From JACKAL01 sp964400355 (GTDB taxonomy: Bacteria; Bdellovibrionota; Bdellovibrionia; Bdellovibrionales; JAGQZY01), in contig CAYNTO010000010.1 of NCBI GenBank assembly GCA_964400355.1, forward strand, positions 51,788 to 115,787: 64,000 nt of DNA, in the 5' to 3' direction. Of the stretch, positions 8,860 through 18,387 are shown piece by piece (the first letter of the stretch is position 1; the number at the start of each line of letters is the position of its first letter). The translations under genes and the position numbers were made by a program. Under the pieces are notes generated by a model. It ran no database searches. It worked only from the letters and a program-made list of their open reading frames with translations, and had not been told where the DNA came from.

Positions 8860-9591
8860 ATGCGTTTAGACAATAGAAAAAATACCGATCTCCGCCCCGT
8901 CACGATCGAAGTGGGCGTCAATAGATATGCAGAAGGAAGCGCGCTGGTAAAATATGGCAACACCCATGTGTTGTGCACCGCCAGCGTCGAACTCAATGTT
9001 CCCAAGTGGTTGCAAGGTTCCGGTAAAGGCTGGGTGAGCGCCGACTACGGTATGCTTCCGCGCTCCACGCACGAGCGCATGAATCGCGAAAAAACCGCAA
9101 GCAGTGGCCGCACTATGGAAATCGCCCGTCTGATCTCGCGCAGTCTGCGCAGCTCTGTAGATCTTTATAAAATTGCCGACAAGCAAATCTCTGTGGACTG
9201 CGACGTTCTTCAGGCCGATGGCGGCACTCGCACAGCCGCTATCACCGGCGCTTTTGTGGCACTGGCTCAATCGCTGCATTACCTGCACAAAAAAAATGAA
9301 ATCAAAGAGATGCCCATAAAACATTTGGTGAGCGCCGTAAGCGTTGGCATTGTGAATGGTGCACCCATGATCGATCTCGCCTACAGCGAAGACTCTTCCG
9401 CGGAAACTGATGCCAACTTTGTTTTAACTTCCGACAATCATTTTGTGGAAATTCAGGGAACGGCCGAGGAAAAACCATTTTCCAACGAACAATTGCAAAT
9501 GATGGTGGAGTTGGCGCGCCAAGGTTGTGGCAATTTGTTTACTATTCAAAAAAATGCGATGAAATCTTTTGGCTTTGAAGGAAAATTCTAA
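8860..9591 (+). CDS. rph: Ribonuclease PH
   Basis: Phosphorolytic 3'-5' exoribonuclease that trims tRNA 3' ends. The full-length family pattern is present: phosphate/RNA-binding LRPVTIEVGV, VSADYGMLPRST and the catalytic DCDVLQADGGTRTAAI block. At 243 aa it is of usual length. It sits three bases after the amidase stop and directly abuts rdgB, the common rph-rdgB pairing. Confidence 0.97.
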   Translation: MRLDNRKNTDLRPVTIEVGVNRYAEGSALVKYGNTHVLCTASVELNVPKWLQGSGKGWVSADYGMLPRSTHERMNREKTASSGRTMEIARLISRSLRSSVDLYKIADKQISVDCDVLQADGGTRTAAITGAFVALAQSLHYLHKKNEIKEMPIKHLVSAVSVGIVNGAPMIDLAYSEDSSAETDANFVLTSDNHFVEIQGTAEEKPFSNEQLQMMVELARQGCGNLFTIQKNAMKSFGFEGKF

Positions 9592-10191
9592 ATGAAACTG
9601 TGGATTGCAACTCACAACAAAGGTAAAGCGGAAGAATTCAAACGCCTCTTCGAAGGTATGCCCGTGGAGTTGCACATCGCCGGAGAAATTCGCTCTTTCT
9701 CCCCTCCACCTGAAACCGGCGACACGTTGCTTGCCAATGCGCAGATCAAAGCGCGCTCCCTCAAGAGCGTTGTTGATGATGCCGACTGGGTGCTTGCCGA
9801 TGACTCTGGATTGTTCGTGGAGGGTCTTGGAGGACTTCCCGGTGTTCACTCGGCCCGCTACGCTGGAGCACACGCGAGCCCCGCAGAGAACAATGCCAAG
9901 CTTTTAAAAATGGTTCACATACGCACGCCGGGAAACAGAAACGCACAGTTTGAATGCACACTGGTTCTCATCGGACCCGATCGCAAAGAATCGGTGTTTA
10001 CTGGAATTGCTAAAGGAACTCTTGCCACAAAAGAAATGGGCAAAGGTGGTTTTGGATACGATCCGGTTTTTATTCCCGAGGGCAAAACACAAACTTTTGC
10101 CGAATTGCCCTTTGCCGAAAAGAACATCCTCTCTCACCGCTATCAAGCTTCGCAAAAACTCAAAGAGCATCTTAAAACTGTGCTTCTTTGA
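9592..10191 (+). CDS. rdgB: dITP/XTP pyrophosphatase (RdgB/HAM1)
   Basis: House-cleaning nucleotidase that hydrolyses dITP, ITP and XTP to monophosphates. Family motifs are intact: ATHNKGKAEEFK at the N terminus, LADDSGLFVEGLGGLPGVHS for metal and substrate binding, GKGGFGYDPVF and a terminal SHR. Length 199 aa is typical. The ATG follows the rph stop with no gap, so translation is coupled. Confidence 0.96.
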   Translation: MKLWIATHNKGKAEEFKRLFEGMPVELHIAGEIRSFSPPPETGDTLLANAQIKARSLKSVVDDADWVLADDSGLFVEGLGGLPGVHSARYAGAHASPAENNAKLLKMVHIRTPGNRNAQFECTLVLIGPDRKESVFTGIAKGTLATKEMGKGGFGYDPVFIPEGKTQTFAELPFAEKNILSHRYQASQKLKEHLKTVLL

Positions 10192-10205
10192 TATAAATCA
10201 AAATA

Positions 10206-10230
10206 TAAAAGAGGTGCCAGGCACCTTTTG
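10206..10230 (+). terminator. Terminator formed by the GGTGCC palindrome
   Basis: AGGTGCC / GGCACCT with a one-base centre, preceded by A-rich and followed by TTTT sequence, 15-20 bases after the rdgB stop. The same palindrome with a variant centre occurs at 50965-50979. Confidence 0.55.
10212..10226. repeat. REP-like palindrome AGGTGCC-A-GGCACCT, copy 1
   Basis: A 15-bp perfect palindrome in an intergenic position; copy 2 lies near 50.97 kb with centre CTA. Such dispersed palindromes are often REP-type elements, but two copies are too few to prove it here. Confidence 0.4.
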
Positions 10231-10373
10231 GTTTTGCGCTATGTTTTGCGTATAAGGTTCCCCGTCACTTTTTGTCTAGTAGAGCGATAGTTCTCAACCT
10301 GAGATTGGAGGAATTTTTACTCGCTGTAAAGTTTACTCTGCCGATAACTCGTCGCCTTTGATAAACCATTGCA

Positions 10374-11324
10374 ATGAAATTATCGCTCTCTTCCATACTG
10401 ATTGCGCTCACTAGCTTCACGCCCGCGGCACAAGCCGCACTCTCCTGCCACGATATATTTTCGGTGTCGGGGACGCATGCCAATGTTCAGGCGCAAGCGG
10501 TCATCGACCAGAACATTCTCACCTACACAGAAAAACTGCGCGTTCTTCAAGATCAATGGTACCAGTGGGTGCGCGTACAGATGGATGGAGTTCAAAAGTC
10601 TATTTTGAGTGGCACATCGAAATACAATGAGGCTCAGGCGAGCCGCAATCGACACGGACAAGTATCCTCTCCAGCTCCTGTGATCACATACCGTTTTCAA
10701 AAAGAATTCAAATCCTTGGTGGTGCGGTGGCAAACTCAAAAATCGACCTCCATTCGCGACCAGATTTTCGAACTCGTAGAACGTGAAGCCTATTTTAAAT
10801 GGCTCAAGCAATCGTATCCCAACGCGAACTTCGCGCAAGAACTGTATGTTCTCATACGCAAATCCTATTTTATTCCATGGGATCTCATTCTCTATCAAGT
10901 GCGCGCAAAGTACGATCCCGGAATTTCGGGCGATATGAACATTTATATCAACAAGACGTTGTTGCCGATCCTCAAAAAGATCGATCGCATCGAGCGGCTC
11001 ATCTACAAATTAGAATCGGAAAACCCGTTCGCAGACGGCGCATGGCTCTATGCCAGCTCCACAGATGTGCTCATCACGAAGCGCCAGGAGCTCATTCGCA
11101 GTATCTATGCAGTGGGCGCCCATCAGCTGAGCCACAAAGATTACGAAACCAAGGCCAACAGTTCGGGTAGCCCACTCTCGTACGAAAAAACCCTGCTCCA
11201 CCTCTACTTCGAAAAATCCGAAGCGGAACGTCTCTCTTGGACCCTCGACTCGATCAATGAACTCATCGATCTCCGCATGGCTCTCCGCGATCTTGGAAAC
11301 CTCCGCCACTACCTCGAAAACTAA
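10374..11324 (+). CDS. Secreted protein of unknown function (316 aa)
   Basis: Not recognised. A Sec signal peptide (SLSSILIALTSFTPAAQA) precedes a helical, charged mature protein rich in Trp, Tyr, Arg and Lys with only one cysteine (SCHD) at the new N terminus. Predicted to be periplasmic. No clear Shine-Dalgarno is seen. It converges with the next gene, the two stops being only a few bases apart. Confidence 0.7.
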   Translation: MKLSLSSILIALTSFTPAAQAALSCHDIFSVSGTHANVQAQAVIDQNILTYTEKLRVLQDQWYQWVRVQMDGVQKSILSGTSKYNEAQASRNRHGQVSSPAPVITYRFQKEFKSLVVRWQTQKSTSIRDQIFELVEREAYFKWLKQSYPNANFAQELYVLIRKSYFIPWDLILYQVRAKYDPGISGDMNIYINKTLLPILKKIDRIERLIYKLESENPFADGAWLYASSTDVLITKRQELIRSIYAVGAHQLSHKDYETKANSSGSPLSYEKTLLHLYFEKSEAERLSWTLDSINELIDLRMALRDLGNLRHYLEN

Positions 11325-11329
11325 AAGCT

Positions 11330-11932
11330 CTAAAAGAAGAGCAGGCTCGTCTTGAGGTGGTAGAACTGATTGGCTTGGATGGTTTTATCGCCGTCTGGGG
11401 TGTAGTTTGAGAGTTGGTTCACTGAGATGCCAATTTTCTTTTCTATTTTTTGACCATTGTTTGTGATCGAGCTCATCTCTTGAGCGGACAAGATCTTGTC
11501 TAGCGGGATGCTCACCGTGAGTTCGCTCGAGGGTTGGTCGGCTTTTAGAGCGATGCCACCGTATTCGACGTAGGTACTCTGGTTGTAGACTGTGATTGCG
11601 AACTGGAGAGGCTCTACCAATATATTTTGCATATAACTGTACGAGTAGTTTTCAAAGAGGCCTGCTTTCACGAAGTCGATAACGCCGGCTTGAGATTTTT
11701 GGCAGAAATTTTTTTGGAACGTCAACGTCATCTCCACATTTCCATCGACAATGGCCAGTGCCGCAAACTGAGCTTGTAGAATGCCGTGATCGTAGGCTTT
11801 AAGATCGGCCTCTTCGATACACTGGATTTTCGTCTTAGTATTTAGTGGTGTGGATTTTGGACTGCCCACAACCTCGACCGCTAGTGCTGTGACGCTCGTA
11901 ATAAAAACAAAAAAGCTAATGATTAAACGCAT
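11330..11932 (-). CDS. Secreted protein of unknown function (200 aa)
   Basis: Not recognised. The start chosen is the ATG preceded by GGGGGAAAT, giving a good signal peptide (MRLIISFFVFITSVTALA); a longer reading to 12016 has a poor N terminus. The mature protein is beta-rich with two cysteines that could form a disulphide. Expected in the periplasm. Confidence 0.7.
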   Translation of the reverse strand: MRLIISFFVFITSVTALAVEVVGSPKSTPLNTKTKIQCIEEADLKAYDHGILQAQFAALAIVDGNVEMTLTFQKNFCQKSQAGVIDFVKAGLFENYSYSYMQNILVEPLQFAITVYNQSTYVEYGGIALKADQPSSELTVSIPLDKILSAQEMSSITNNGQKIEKKIGISVNQLSNYTPDGDKTIQANQFYHLKTSLLFF

Positions 11933-12072
11933 ATTTCCCCCTGGAAAAGTGTCTCTACACATGGCGCTACCAAGCAATAGGAATCGAAGCAATGTAAAAT
12001 GGACAATATGCCTCAATTTGCTGCCCCTGCTCGCCTTAAAACGTTAAAAGGTGAGCAAGTATAGGGGTACTT

Positions 12073-13647
12073 ATGGGGATATTTGGGGTTTTGCTTACAA
12101 TTTTTGTATCGGCCAATACGGCCAATCTTGCCATCTACGATCCGCAGATGGATTCCACACATTTTGCCCAATTGCAAAAGTTGATCGACAGCAAGAGCTT
12201 TGAAAATCCCGAAGCCTTCCTCACCGAGTGGAAAGCATCGAAGCCCGAATATTTTTCCAATTATGTTTTGGGGTATCGCAGCCGCAGCCTTCAACAATCG
12301 TCTTTTAGTCATCCGCGTGCACTCATTTTTAATAAAAACGCCGATCTCATTCTCACCTTCAATGGGCACAAAGAGCACAAAGGCTTTAACAACATCGAGC
12401 TTGTGCATTTTAATCACGACGCTAAAACTTTTGAGTTTCACGAGATCTCTTTTAATGAGGGCAAAGCTAAACTCTCAGAAGCCAATCCCAAAAAATGTTT
12501 GGCCTGTCACCAAAGCGGCTCACGCGCCGACGTGAATCCCCGCCCCAACTGGGAGCCCTACAATACCTGGCCTGGTTTTTATGGAAGCCTGGACGACAAA
12601 ACCGATTTGTTCTTAAACAGCGCCAAACGCGAAATGGATCCTGTCGCAGATGCAGTTATTCTGGCCGAAGTGGAGATCGAGGACAAAAAATTTGCGGAAT
12701 TTTTAAATGCTGAGCGCACCCAGCACCCGCGATACAGTCTGCTCACAGCGGACACCGTCAATCAGTATGGCAATGAGGAAACACTCAACGGTGATCTCAC
12801 CAACCGTTTAACAGTTCTTAATTTTAAACGTGTGGCGCGCCTCATCCGCACAGTGCCTGCCGAAGTTTATGAATTCACCAAGTGGTCCGTGTACGCGCAC
12901 GCGAAATGCGGAATGACAGCCTACATTGAGCCCGAGGTGTTTGAATGGTTGTACTCGCAGGTGCCGAATAAAGATTTAGCCCGTCGAAGCGAACGCCGAC
13001 CAACACCGGCATTCATTGGCGGTGGTTTTCGCGGCGAAGATGGAATTTTTATGAGACCCACTCCCTATGTGCCACCTCGCTACCAAGATACCGACGCCAC
13101 AGACATTATCAATGTTCTCTTTGAGCCCGCAGGCGTGAGCACCGAGGACTGGTCTATGGATTTTAAAACAGATGGCGGTCGATTTGCAGCATTCGAACGC
13201 TTCGGAACAACCAATGACCCTCGCCCACCATGGACCGAAGCGATAAAAAAGGAACTGGTACTCGATCCCGATCTTAAAGATCTCGACTGCGAAAAAGCCA
13301 AAGCAAAAAGTATCGCCAATTACAGCGACCTCAAAAAAGTTCAGCAAGTCTACGCTCAATTCCGCGCCGCACGCCCGCCTGTTGAGAGCAAGCCTCTGAT
13401 TCAGCGCTGTTTGAATTGCCACTCTAGCTCGCGAGCAGCGCTGGATCTAACGCCAGTCATATCCTTTAACAATCCCAAATTGTTAAAAGTGGAATTGCAA
13501 AAAACCGGCTATAAGCGCGGCACTCTGCTCGACGAAATTCGCTTTCGTGTAGGCCCCCACGCCACCGAGAACGAACAGATGCCAAAAGGCGGCGTTCCCA
13601 CATCGGCGCAAGTGGACGAGCTGATCCGCTACCTGGAATCGCTGTAA
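12073..13647 (+). CDS. Di-haem c-type cytochrome-like secreted protein
   Basis: A signal peptide (MGIFGVLLTIFVSANTANLA) and two haem c attachment sites: CLACH at residues 142-146 and CLNCH at 446-450. Met503 (EQMPKGG) in the C-terminal cytochrome-like domain is placed as a sixth haem ligand. The ~300-residue middle has no recognised domain and includes aromatic, Pro-rich stretches (RPNWEPYNTWPGFYG). AGGGG precedes the ATG. Likely a periplasmic redox protein; the electron partner is unknown. Confidence 0.8.
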   Translation: MGIFGVLLTIFVSANTANLAIYDPQMDSTHFAQLQKLIDSKSFENPEAFLTEWKASKPEYFSNYVLGYRSRSLQQSSFSHPRALIFNKNADLILTFNGHKEHKGFNNIELVHFNHDAKTFEFHEISFNEGKAKLSEANPKKCLACHQSGSRADVNPRPNWEPYNTWPGFYGSLDDKTDLFLNSAKREMDPVADAVILAEVEIEDKKFAEFLNAERTQHPRYSLLTADTVNQYGNEETLNGDLTNRLTVLNFKRVARLIRTVPAEVYEFTKWSVYAHAKCGMTAYIEPEVFEWLYSQVPNKDLARRSERRPTPAFIGGGFRGEDGIFMRPTPYVPPRYQDTDATDIINVLFEPAGVSTEDWSMDFKTDGGRFAAFERFGTTNDPRPPWTEAIKKELVLDPDLKDLDCEKAKAKSIANYSDLKKVQQVYAQFRAARPPVESKPLIQRCLNCHSSSRAALDLTPVISFNNPKLLKVELQKTGYKRGTLLDEIRFRVGPHATENEQMPKGGVPTSAQVDELIRYLESL

Positions 13648-13737
13648 GATAGCGTTACAAATCTACAGGCATCAACTGTGTTTCCGCATCTGGCAAAACA
13701 TCCGTTGATATCTTCACAACGGTTGTCGGCGATGCCG

Positions 13738-13837
13738 NNNNNNNNNNNNNNNNNNNNNNNNNNNNNNNNNNNNNNNNNNNNNNNNNNNNNNNNNNNNNNN
13801 NNNNNNNNNNNNNNNNNNNNNNNNNNNNNNNNNNNNN
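13738..13837. other. Scaffold gap of 100 N
   Basis: Unknown sequence of the default scaffold length. The last eight known bases on the left (CGATGCCG) equal the first eight on the right, so the contig ends may simply overlap. The flanks (13648-13918) contain no gene that can be defended. Confidence 0.95.
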
Positions 13838-13918
13838 CGATGCCGGAGTCGATGACATGCCTACCGTCTCTCCTGAGATGTAATTCGCTTTCCATGTTTG
13901 CTACGGCAGTGCGCTGCC

Positions 13919-14473
13919 CTAGTAGTATATTAGAATCATTACGCCAAAAATCACGAATAGTGCGCATGCAACGATGCGCACAGCTTTCATTGGCACGCGC
14001 TTTAAGAATGCATCGCCCAGGAACACCGCTAGCGCATTGGATCCCAACATCCCCATTGTTGTACCTACTGTGACCAGCGCCGCACTTGGATAACGCGCGC
14101 CCAGTGCGATGGTGGCTAATTGGGTTTTATCTCCCATTTCGGCGATAAAAAAAGCCACAATTGTGGTCATCAATACACCAAAGCGATTACCGCTTTTTAA
14201 CTCCCCCTCTTTGTCGGGAACTAATATCCACAATGCAAATGCAAAAAAGGTAAAAGCCAGTCCCCACTTTAAATACTCGCGGGGAATCTGGGCCGCCACC
14301 CACCCGCCGGCATAGGCTGCCAGAGCATGATTGAGCAAAGTAGCGATAAAAACGCCGAACAGAATCGTCCACGGTTTGCGGTAGCGAGCCACTAAAATCA
14401 GCGACAACAGCTGCGTTTTGTCGCCCATCTCGCCCACAAAGACCAATAAGAACGAATTGAATAAGGTTTCCAT
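13919..14473 (-). CDS. Gdt1/TMEM165 (UPF0016) family cation transporter
   Basis: Inner-membrane Mn2+/Ca2+ exporter of the Gdt1/MneA family. The protein is an internal duplication of a three-helix unit, each opened by the signature E-x-G-D-K-T: EMGDKTQ at residues 15-21 and at 112-118. Six transmembrane helices and 184 aa are standard. Start supported by AGAGG upstream. No yybP-ykoY (Mn2+) riboswitch could be made out in the leader. It diverges from prs. Confidence 0.9.
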   Translation of the reverse strand: METLFNSFLLVFVGEMGDKTQLLSLILVARYRKPWTILFGVFIATLLNHALAAYAGGWVAAQIPREYLKWGLAFTFFAFALWILVPDKEGELKSGNRFGVLMTTIVAFFIAEMGDKTQLATIALGARYPSAALVTVGTTMGMLGSNALAVFLGDAFLKRVPMKAVRIVACALFVIFGVMILIYY

Positions 14474-14606
14474 AATCAGCCTCTATGCGTTTGTTGGCAA
14501 AAGGCCTCAATTTAGAGGCAGCCCGGTTCGAACGCAATGGGATTTTCTACCCAAAAATCAGATAATCTTGGACACTCCACGACCCCAATGTTACTTCTCT
14601 AGACCC

Positions 14607-15551
14607 ATGAACGACATGCGAATTTTTGCCGGCAATTCCAATCGTAATTTTGCAGAAAATGTAGCTTCTCATTTAGGTCTTCCTCTCGGAAAATCCACAA
14701 TTTCCCGATTCGCCGATGGCGAAATCAACTTGGAAATTCAAGAGAGCGTGCGCGGAGCCACAGTGTTTGTGATCCAGAGCACTTGCCCTCCCGTGAATGA
14801 GAACTATATGGAGTTGTTTGTGATGCTGGACGCGCTCAAACGTGCCTCCGCCAAACACATCGTGGCCGTGATTCCGTACTACGGCTATGCCCGCCAAGAC
14901 CGCAAAGTAGCACCCCGCGCGCCAATCAGCGCAAAGGTCATGGCTGATCTCCTCGCCACGGCCGGTGCCAGCCGCGTCCTCTGCGTCGATCTCCATGCCG
15001 CCCAAATTCAAGGGTTCTTCAACTGTCCGGTGGATCACCTTTTTGCTATTCCTACCCTCTCCCAGTCTTGGAAAGACACGTATGGTCAAGGCAGCGACTA
15101 TGTGGTTGTGAGCCCCGATGCCGGTGGGGTGGAGCGCGCGCGCGCTTTTGCCAAACGCATTGACTGCTCGATGGCCATCATTGATAAACGCCGCTCAGCC
15201 CCTAACGTCGCGAAAGCACTTCACTTAATTGGCGATGTTCGCGACAAAGTAGCCATCATTGTCGATGACATGATCGACACGGCAGGCACCCTCACCCAAG
15301 GGGTTGACACTTTGCTTAACAATGGTGCAAAACAGGTCTTCGCCGTAGCAACGCACGCCGTTTTGTCGGGCCCCGCCGTGAATCGAATTCAGGAGTCGGG
15401 TCTCACCAAAGTGATCGTTACCGACACCATCCCGCTCAGTGAAAATGCGCGGAATTGTTCGAAAATTGTCGTTACGTCCATGGCCCCGGTCGTCGGCAAG
15501 GCCATACAGAGAATTTACGGAAACGAATCTGTAAGCTCTCTTTTTGATTGA
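14607..15551 (+). CDS. prs: Ribose-phosphate pyrophosphokinase
   Basis: Makes PRPP from ribose 5-phosphate and ATP for nucleotide, His and Trp synthesis. Key blocks are intact: SRFADGEINLEI, YYGYARQDRK, VCVDLHAAQIQGFF-type loop and the PRPP site IIVDDMIDTAGTLTQG. The frame runs open back to 14418 inside the divergent transporter gene, but the ATG used gives 314 aa, the family length; a second ATG three codons later is also possible. It heads the prs-rplY-pth-ychF cluster. Confidence 0.95.
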   Translation: MNDMRIFAGNSNRNFAENVASHLGLPLGKSTISRFADGEINLEIQESVRGATVFVIQSTCPPVNENYMELFVMLDALKRASAKHIVAVIPYYGYARQDRKVAPRAPISAKVMADLLATAGASRVLCVDLHAAQIQGFFNCPVDHLFAIPTLSQSWKDTYGQGSDYVVVSPDAGGVERARAFAKRIDCSMAIIDKRRSAPNVAKALHLIGDVRDKVAIIVDDMIDTAGTLTQGVDTLLNNGAKQVFAVATHAVLSGPAVNRIQESGLTKVIVTDTIPLSENARNCSKIVVTSMAPVVGKAIQRIYGNESVSSLFD

Positions 15552-15612
15552 TAAAACGGGTTTTTCTAAGATAGAACGGACCCCTTACAGTTACATTTTA
15601 ACGAGGTAGAGT

Positions 15613-16290
15613 ATGAGCACAAATTTGGAATTGAACGTTCAACCGAGAACAGTTGGTAAACATTTTTCTCGCACAGCACGTAAAAGCAAACTGATCCCAA
15701 CCGTAATTTACGGACCAAAATTTAAGAACGCCAATGTGTTCATCGATGAAGTGACAGTCACTCGTTACAGAAGCCGTCGTTTTGAATCTTCTATTTTCAC
15801 GATCAAAGCAAAAGACGCTAAAGAGATCGATGGCGTAAAAGTACTTATTAAAAACCTACAAATGAATCCACTGACCGATCGCCCAATGCACTTGGACCTA
15901 TACGCTCTCGATATGTCGAGCAAAGTTCGCTTAAACGTTGTTCTCAACATCACTGGAACGCCAGTGGGTGTAAAAGAAGAGGGCGGACTTCTGCAAACGA
16001 TCATGCATGACATCGAGATCGAGTGTTTACCGAGCGACATTCCTGCGAACATCGTTGTAGACGTTACTGGTTTGGCACTCAATGATTCCTTGCACGTTTC
16101 CGATATCGAAATGCCAAAAGGTGTTCGCGCTGTAACTCCTGGCGAGCGCACGATTGCAACAGTGACTCTTCCAGAAGAAGAAAAAGCAGCAACACCAGTT
16201 GCCGCAGCTGCTGCTGCACCGGCCGCTGGTGCAGCTCCTGCCGCTGGCGCCGCCGCTGCTCCTGCCGCTGCCGCTCCTGCGAAGAAGTAA
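15613..16290 (+). CDS. rplY: 50S ribosomal protein L25/general stress protein Ctc
   Basis: Binds 5S rRNA in the large subunit. It has the N-terminal L25 domain (residues ~1-95) and the C-terminal TL5/Ctc beta domain (~100-190), as in most long L25 proteins. The end is an Ala/Pro low-complexity tail of about 35 residues capped by AKK. CGAGGTAGAG precedes the ATG. The gene lies between prs and pth, a widely conserved order. Confidence 0.95.
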   Translation: MSTNLELNVQPRTVGKHFSRTARKSKLIPTVIYGPKFKNANVFIDEVTVTRYRSRRFESSIFTIKAKDAKEIDGVKVLIKNLQMNPLTDRPMHLDLYALDMSSKVRLNVVLNITGTPVGVKEEGGLLQTIMHDIEIECLPSDIPANIVVDVTGLALNDSLHVSDIEMPKGVRAVTPGERTIATVTLPEEEKAATPVAAAAAAPAAGAAPAAGAAAAPAAAAPAKK

Positions 16291-16302
16291 TAAACTTCGC
16301 AG

Positions 16303-17004
16303 ATGTGGCTGATCGTTGGACTGGGAAATCCAGGACAAAAATATTCTTTAAACCGTCACAATATTGGTTTTATGGCCGTAGATGTTCTTAGAGACATCTA
16401 TGGCACATCCACCACCACCGAGAAAAAAGAGCACAACGCCATCACTTATCATCTCACCATCGGGTCCGAGAAAGCGATTCTTTGCAAACCGCAAACATTT
16501 ATGAATTTGTCGGGACAATCGGTTAAAGGAATCTGCGACTTTTATAAAATTGCACCTCAGCAGGTGATCACCCTTCACGACGAAGTGGACTTTCCCTTTA
16601 ATGTTTTTAAAATTCAAAACCAGCGCGGTCACGGTGGACACAATGGTATTCGCGACATTCACGCGCAACTGAACACCAACGACTACTTCCGCTTTAAATT
16701 GGGTGTGGGCCGCCCCGACACTCATCCTGACAAAGGCATTTCTCATATGAGTGTGGCCGATTACGTGCTTGCCAACTTTACGGCGAGCGAAATGGCCGAG
16801 CTGCCCGATTTTTTAAAGAAGGCCGCCGAGGGTGTGGACTATTTGATAGCGAATGGGTACAACAAAGCCGCAACCAAATACAACTCGGGCGAAAAGAAAC
16901 CGGCTGAACAGAAATCAGTGGAAAAAAAAACAACCACCACTTCGCCACAGACAACAAAAGTGGATACTCAACTTTCTGATAAAAAACCGACTCAGCAATC
17001 TTAA
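16303..17004 (+). CDS. pth: Peptidyl-tRNA hydrolase
   Basis: Recycles peptidyl-tRNA released from ribosomes. The catalytic His is in RHNIGF (residue 20), Asn in FMNLSG, Asp in LHDEVDFPF, and GHGGHNGIRD is intact. The enzyme core ends near residue 190; a further ~43 residues form a Lys/Thr/Gln-rich disordered tail (KKTTTTSPQTTKVDTQL) that is not part of the usual enzyme. Confidence 0.95.
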   Translation: MWLIVGLGNPGQKYSLNRHNIGFMAVDVLRDIYGTSTTTEKKEHNAITYHLTIGSEKAILCKPQTFMNLSGQSVKGICDFYKIAPQQVITLHDEVDFPFNVFKIQNQRGHGGHNGIRDIHAQLNTNDYFRFKLGVGRPDTHPDKGISHMSVADYVLANFTASEMAELPDFLKKAAEGVDYLIANGYNKAATKYNSGEKKPAEQKSVEKKTTTTSPQTTKVDTQLSDKKPTQQS

Positions 17005-17016
17005 ATCGGAGAACTT

Positions 17017-18117
17017 ATGGCATTACAAGCAGGCATCGTAGGATTACCAAATGTGGGCAAGAGCACTCTCTTTAACGCCGTAACCGCGTCCAAGGCGGAA
17101 GCGGCCAATTATCCGTTCTGCACGATCGACCCGAACGTCGGTGTTGTGACTGTTCCTGATCCGCGCATGGATCAAATTTGTGGCTTCGTAAAACCGCAAA
17201 GTGCCATTCCCACCACGATGGAATTTGTCGATATCGCAGGTCTCGTAAAAGGGGCTAGCAAAGGTGAAGGCCTCGGTAACCAGTTTTTGGGTAACATTCG
17301 TCAGACCGACGCCATCGTGCATGTGGTGCGCTGCTTTGACGACCCCGATGTGATTCACGTTTCTGGTTCTGTTGATCCCCTTCGCGATATCGAAGTGATC
17401 AACACAGAGCTCATGCTTGCCGATCTGGACACCATCGAAAAACGCCGCCAGCGCATCGAAAAAACAGCGAAAGCCAGTAAAGATCCCAAACAACTTTTAG
17501 AATTAGACGCTGTCGTTAAAATTCAGGAAGCTCTTTCAAACGGAAAACCCGCCCGCGTTGTGGAGCTGGACGAAAAAGTCGTCCCGGCGATTCAAGGCCT
17601 GCACCTCCTCACGTCGAAACCGGTACTCTATGCGTGCAACGTAAGTGAAAGTGATTTTACCAAAGGTGGCAACGATTGGTCGCGATCTGTGGACGCATTT
17701 GCCAAGAGCGAGAACAACCTGTCGATCCTGATTTGCAGCGCAATGGAGGCCGAAATTGCTCAGCTTCCCAAGGAAGAACAAAAAGATTTCCTGGATAGCC
17801 TCGGAGTGACAGAGCCAGGACTCAATCGCTTGATCCGCGAGACCTATCACTTATTAGGCCTGCAAACATATTTCACCGCCGGTGAAAAAGAAGTGCGCGC
17901 TTGGACAATTAAAAAAGGAACTAAGGCTCCCCAAGCTGCCGGCGTGATCCACACCGATTTCGAAAAAGGCTTCATTCGCGCCGAAACCTACAATTGCAAA
18001 GATCTCTTCGACCTTAAAAGTGAGCAAGCCGTAAAAGATGCTGGCAAATACCGTGTTGAGGGCAAGGAGTACGTCGTTAAAGATGGCGACATCCTCTTCT
18101 TTAGGTTTAATGTTTGA
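17017..18117 (+). CDS. ychF: Ribosome-binding ATPase YchF (OBG family)
   Basis: Redox-regulated ATPase that binds ribosomes. G1 GLPNVGKST near residue 8, G3 DIAGLVKGASKGEGLGN, the ATP-specific N-x-x-E-type loop (CNVSESD) and the C-terminal TGS domain (TYFTAGEKEVRAWTI) are all visible. 366 aa matches the family. CGGAG precedes the ATG. It follows pth closely and ends the prs cluster. Confidence 0.97.
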   Translation: MALQAGIVGLPNVGKSTLFNAVTASKAEAANYPFCTIDPNVGVVTVPDPRMDQICGFVKPQSAIPTTMEFVDIAGLVKGASKGEGLGNQFLGNIRQTDAIVHVVRCFDDPDVIHVSGSVDPLRDIEVINTELMLADLDTIEKRRQRIEKTAKASKDPKQLLELDAVVKIQEALSNGKPARVVELDEKVVPAIQGLHLLTSKPVLYACNVSESDFTKGGNDWSRSVDAFAKSENNLSILICSAMEAEIAQLPKEEQKDFLDSLGVTEPGLNRLIRETYHLLGLQTYFTAGEKEVRAWTIKKGTKAPQAAGVIHTDFEKGFIRAETYNCKDLFDLKSEQAVKDAGKYRVEGKEYVVKDGDILFFRFNV

Positions 18118-18120
18118 GTT

Positions 18121-18145
18121 TTGGAACTTTCAAGGGAAGTTCCAA
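18121..18145 (+). terminator. Hairpin after ychF
   Basis: Perfect 9-bp stem TTGGAACTT / AAGTTCCAA just after the stop. It is followed by A rather than T, so it is at best a weak terminator on this strand. The remaining ~240 bases before the next gene hold nothing recognised. Confidence 0.35.
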
Positions 18146-18387
18146 AAAATCATCGTAACAACGGCCTTTGTAGCAAGCGTACCTCAAGCCACTGGACTCG
18201 CGCAGATAAGAGAGTCAAAGCGGTCCAGCCAACTCCTTTACGGTTGTGGCCACATCTCTAGCAACTATAATTTGGATCTAAGCCCTACAGATTTTTCACG
18301 ATTGAGTATCTTCTTCACTCCCGCTCTCACAAATGGTGTTTTCCGGGCTCAGCACGTAGACTCCACGCTTATCTCAAAGGAGTTTCC

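Noticed and set aside
14474..14606. yybP-ykoY (Mn2+) riboswitch upstream of the Gdt1-family gene
   Set aside because: Only a small GCCTC/GAGGC hairpin is visible; the conserved riboswitch loops could not be found.
18118..18387. Protein-coding gene after ychF
   Set aside because: The open frame begins inside ychF, has no ribosome site and no family features.
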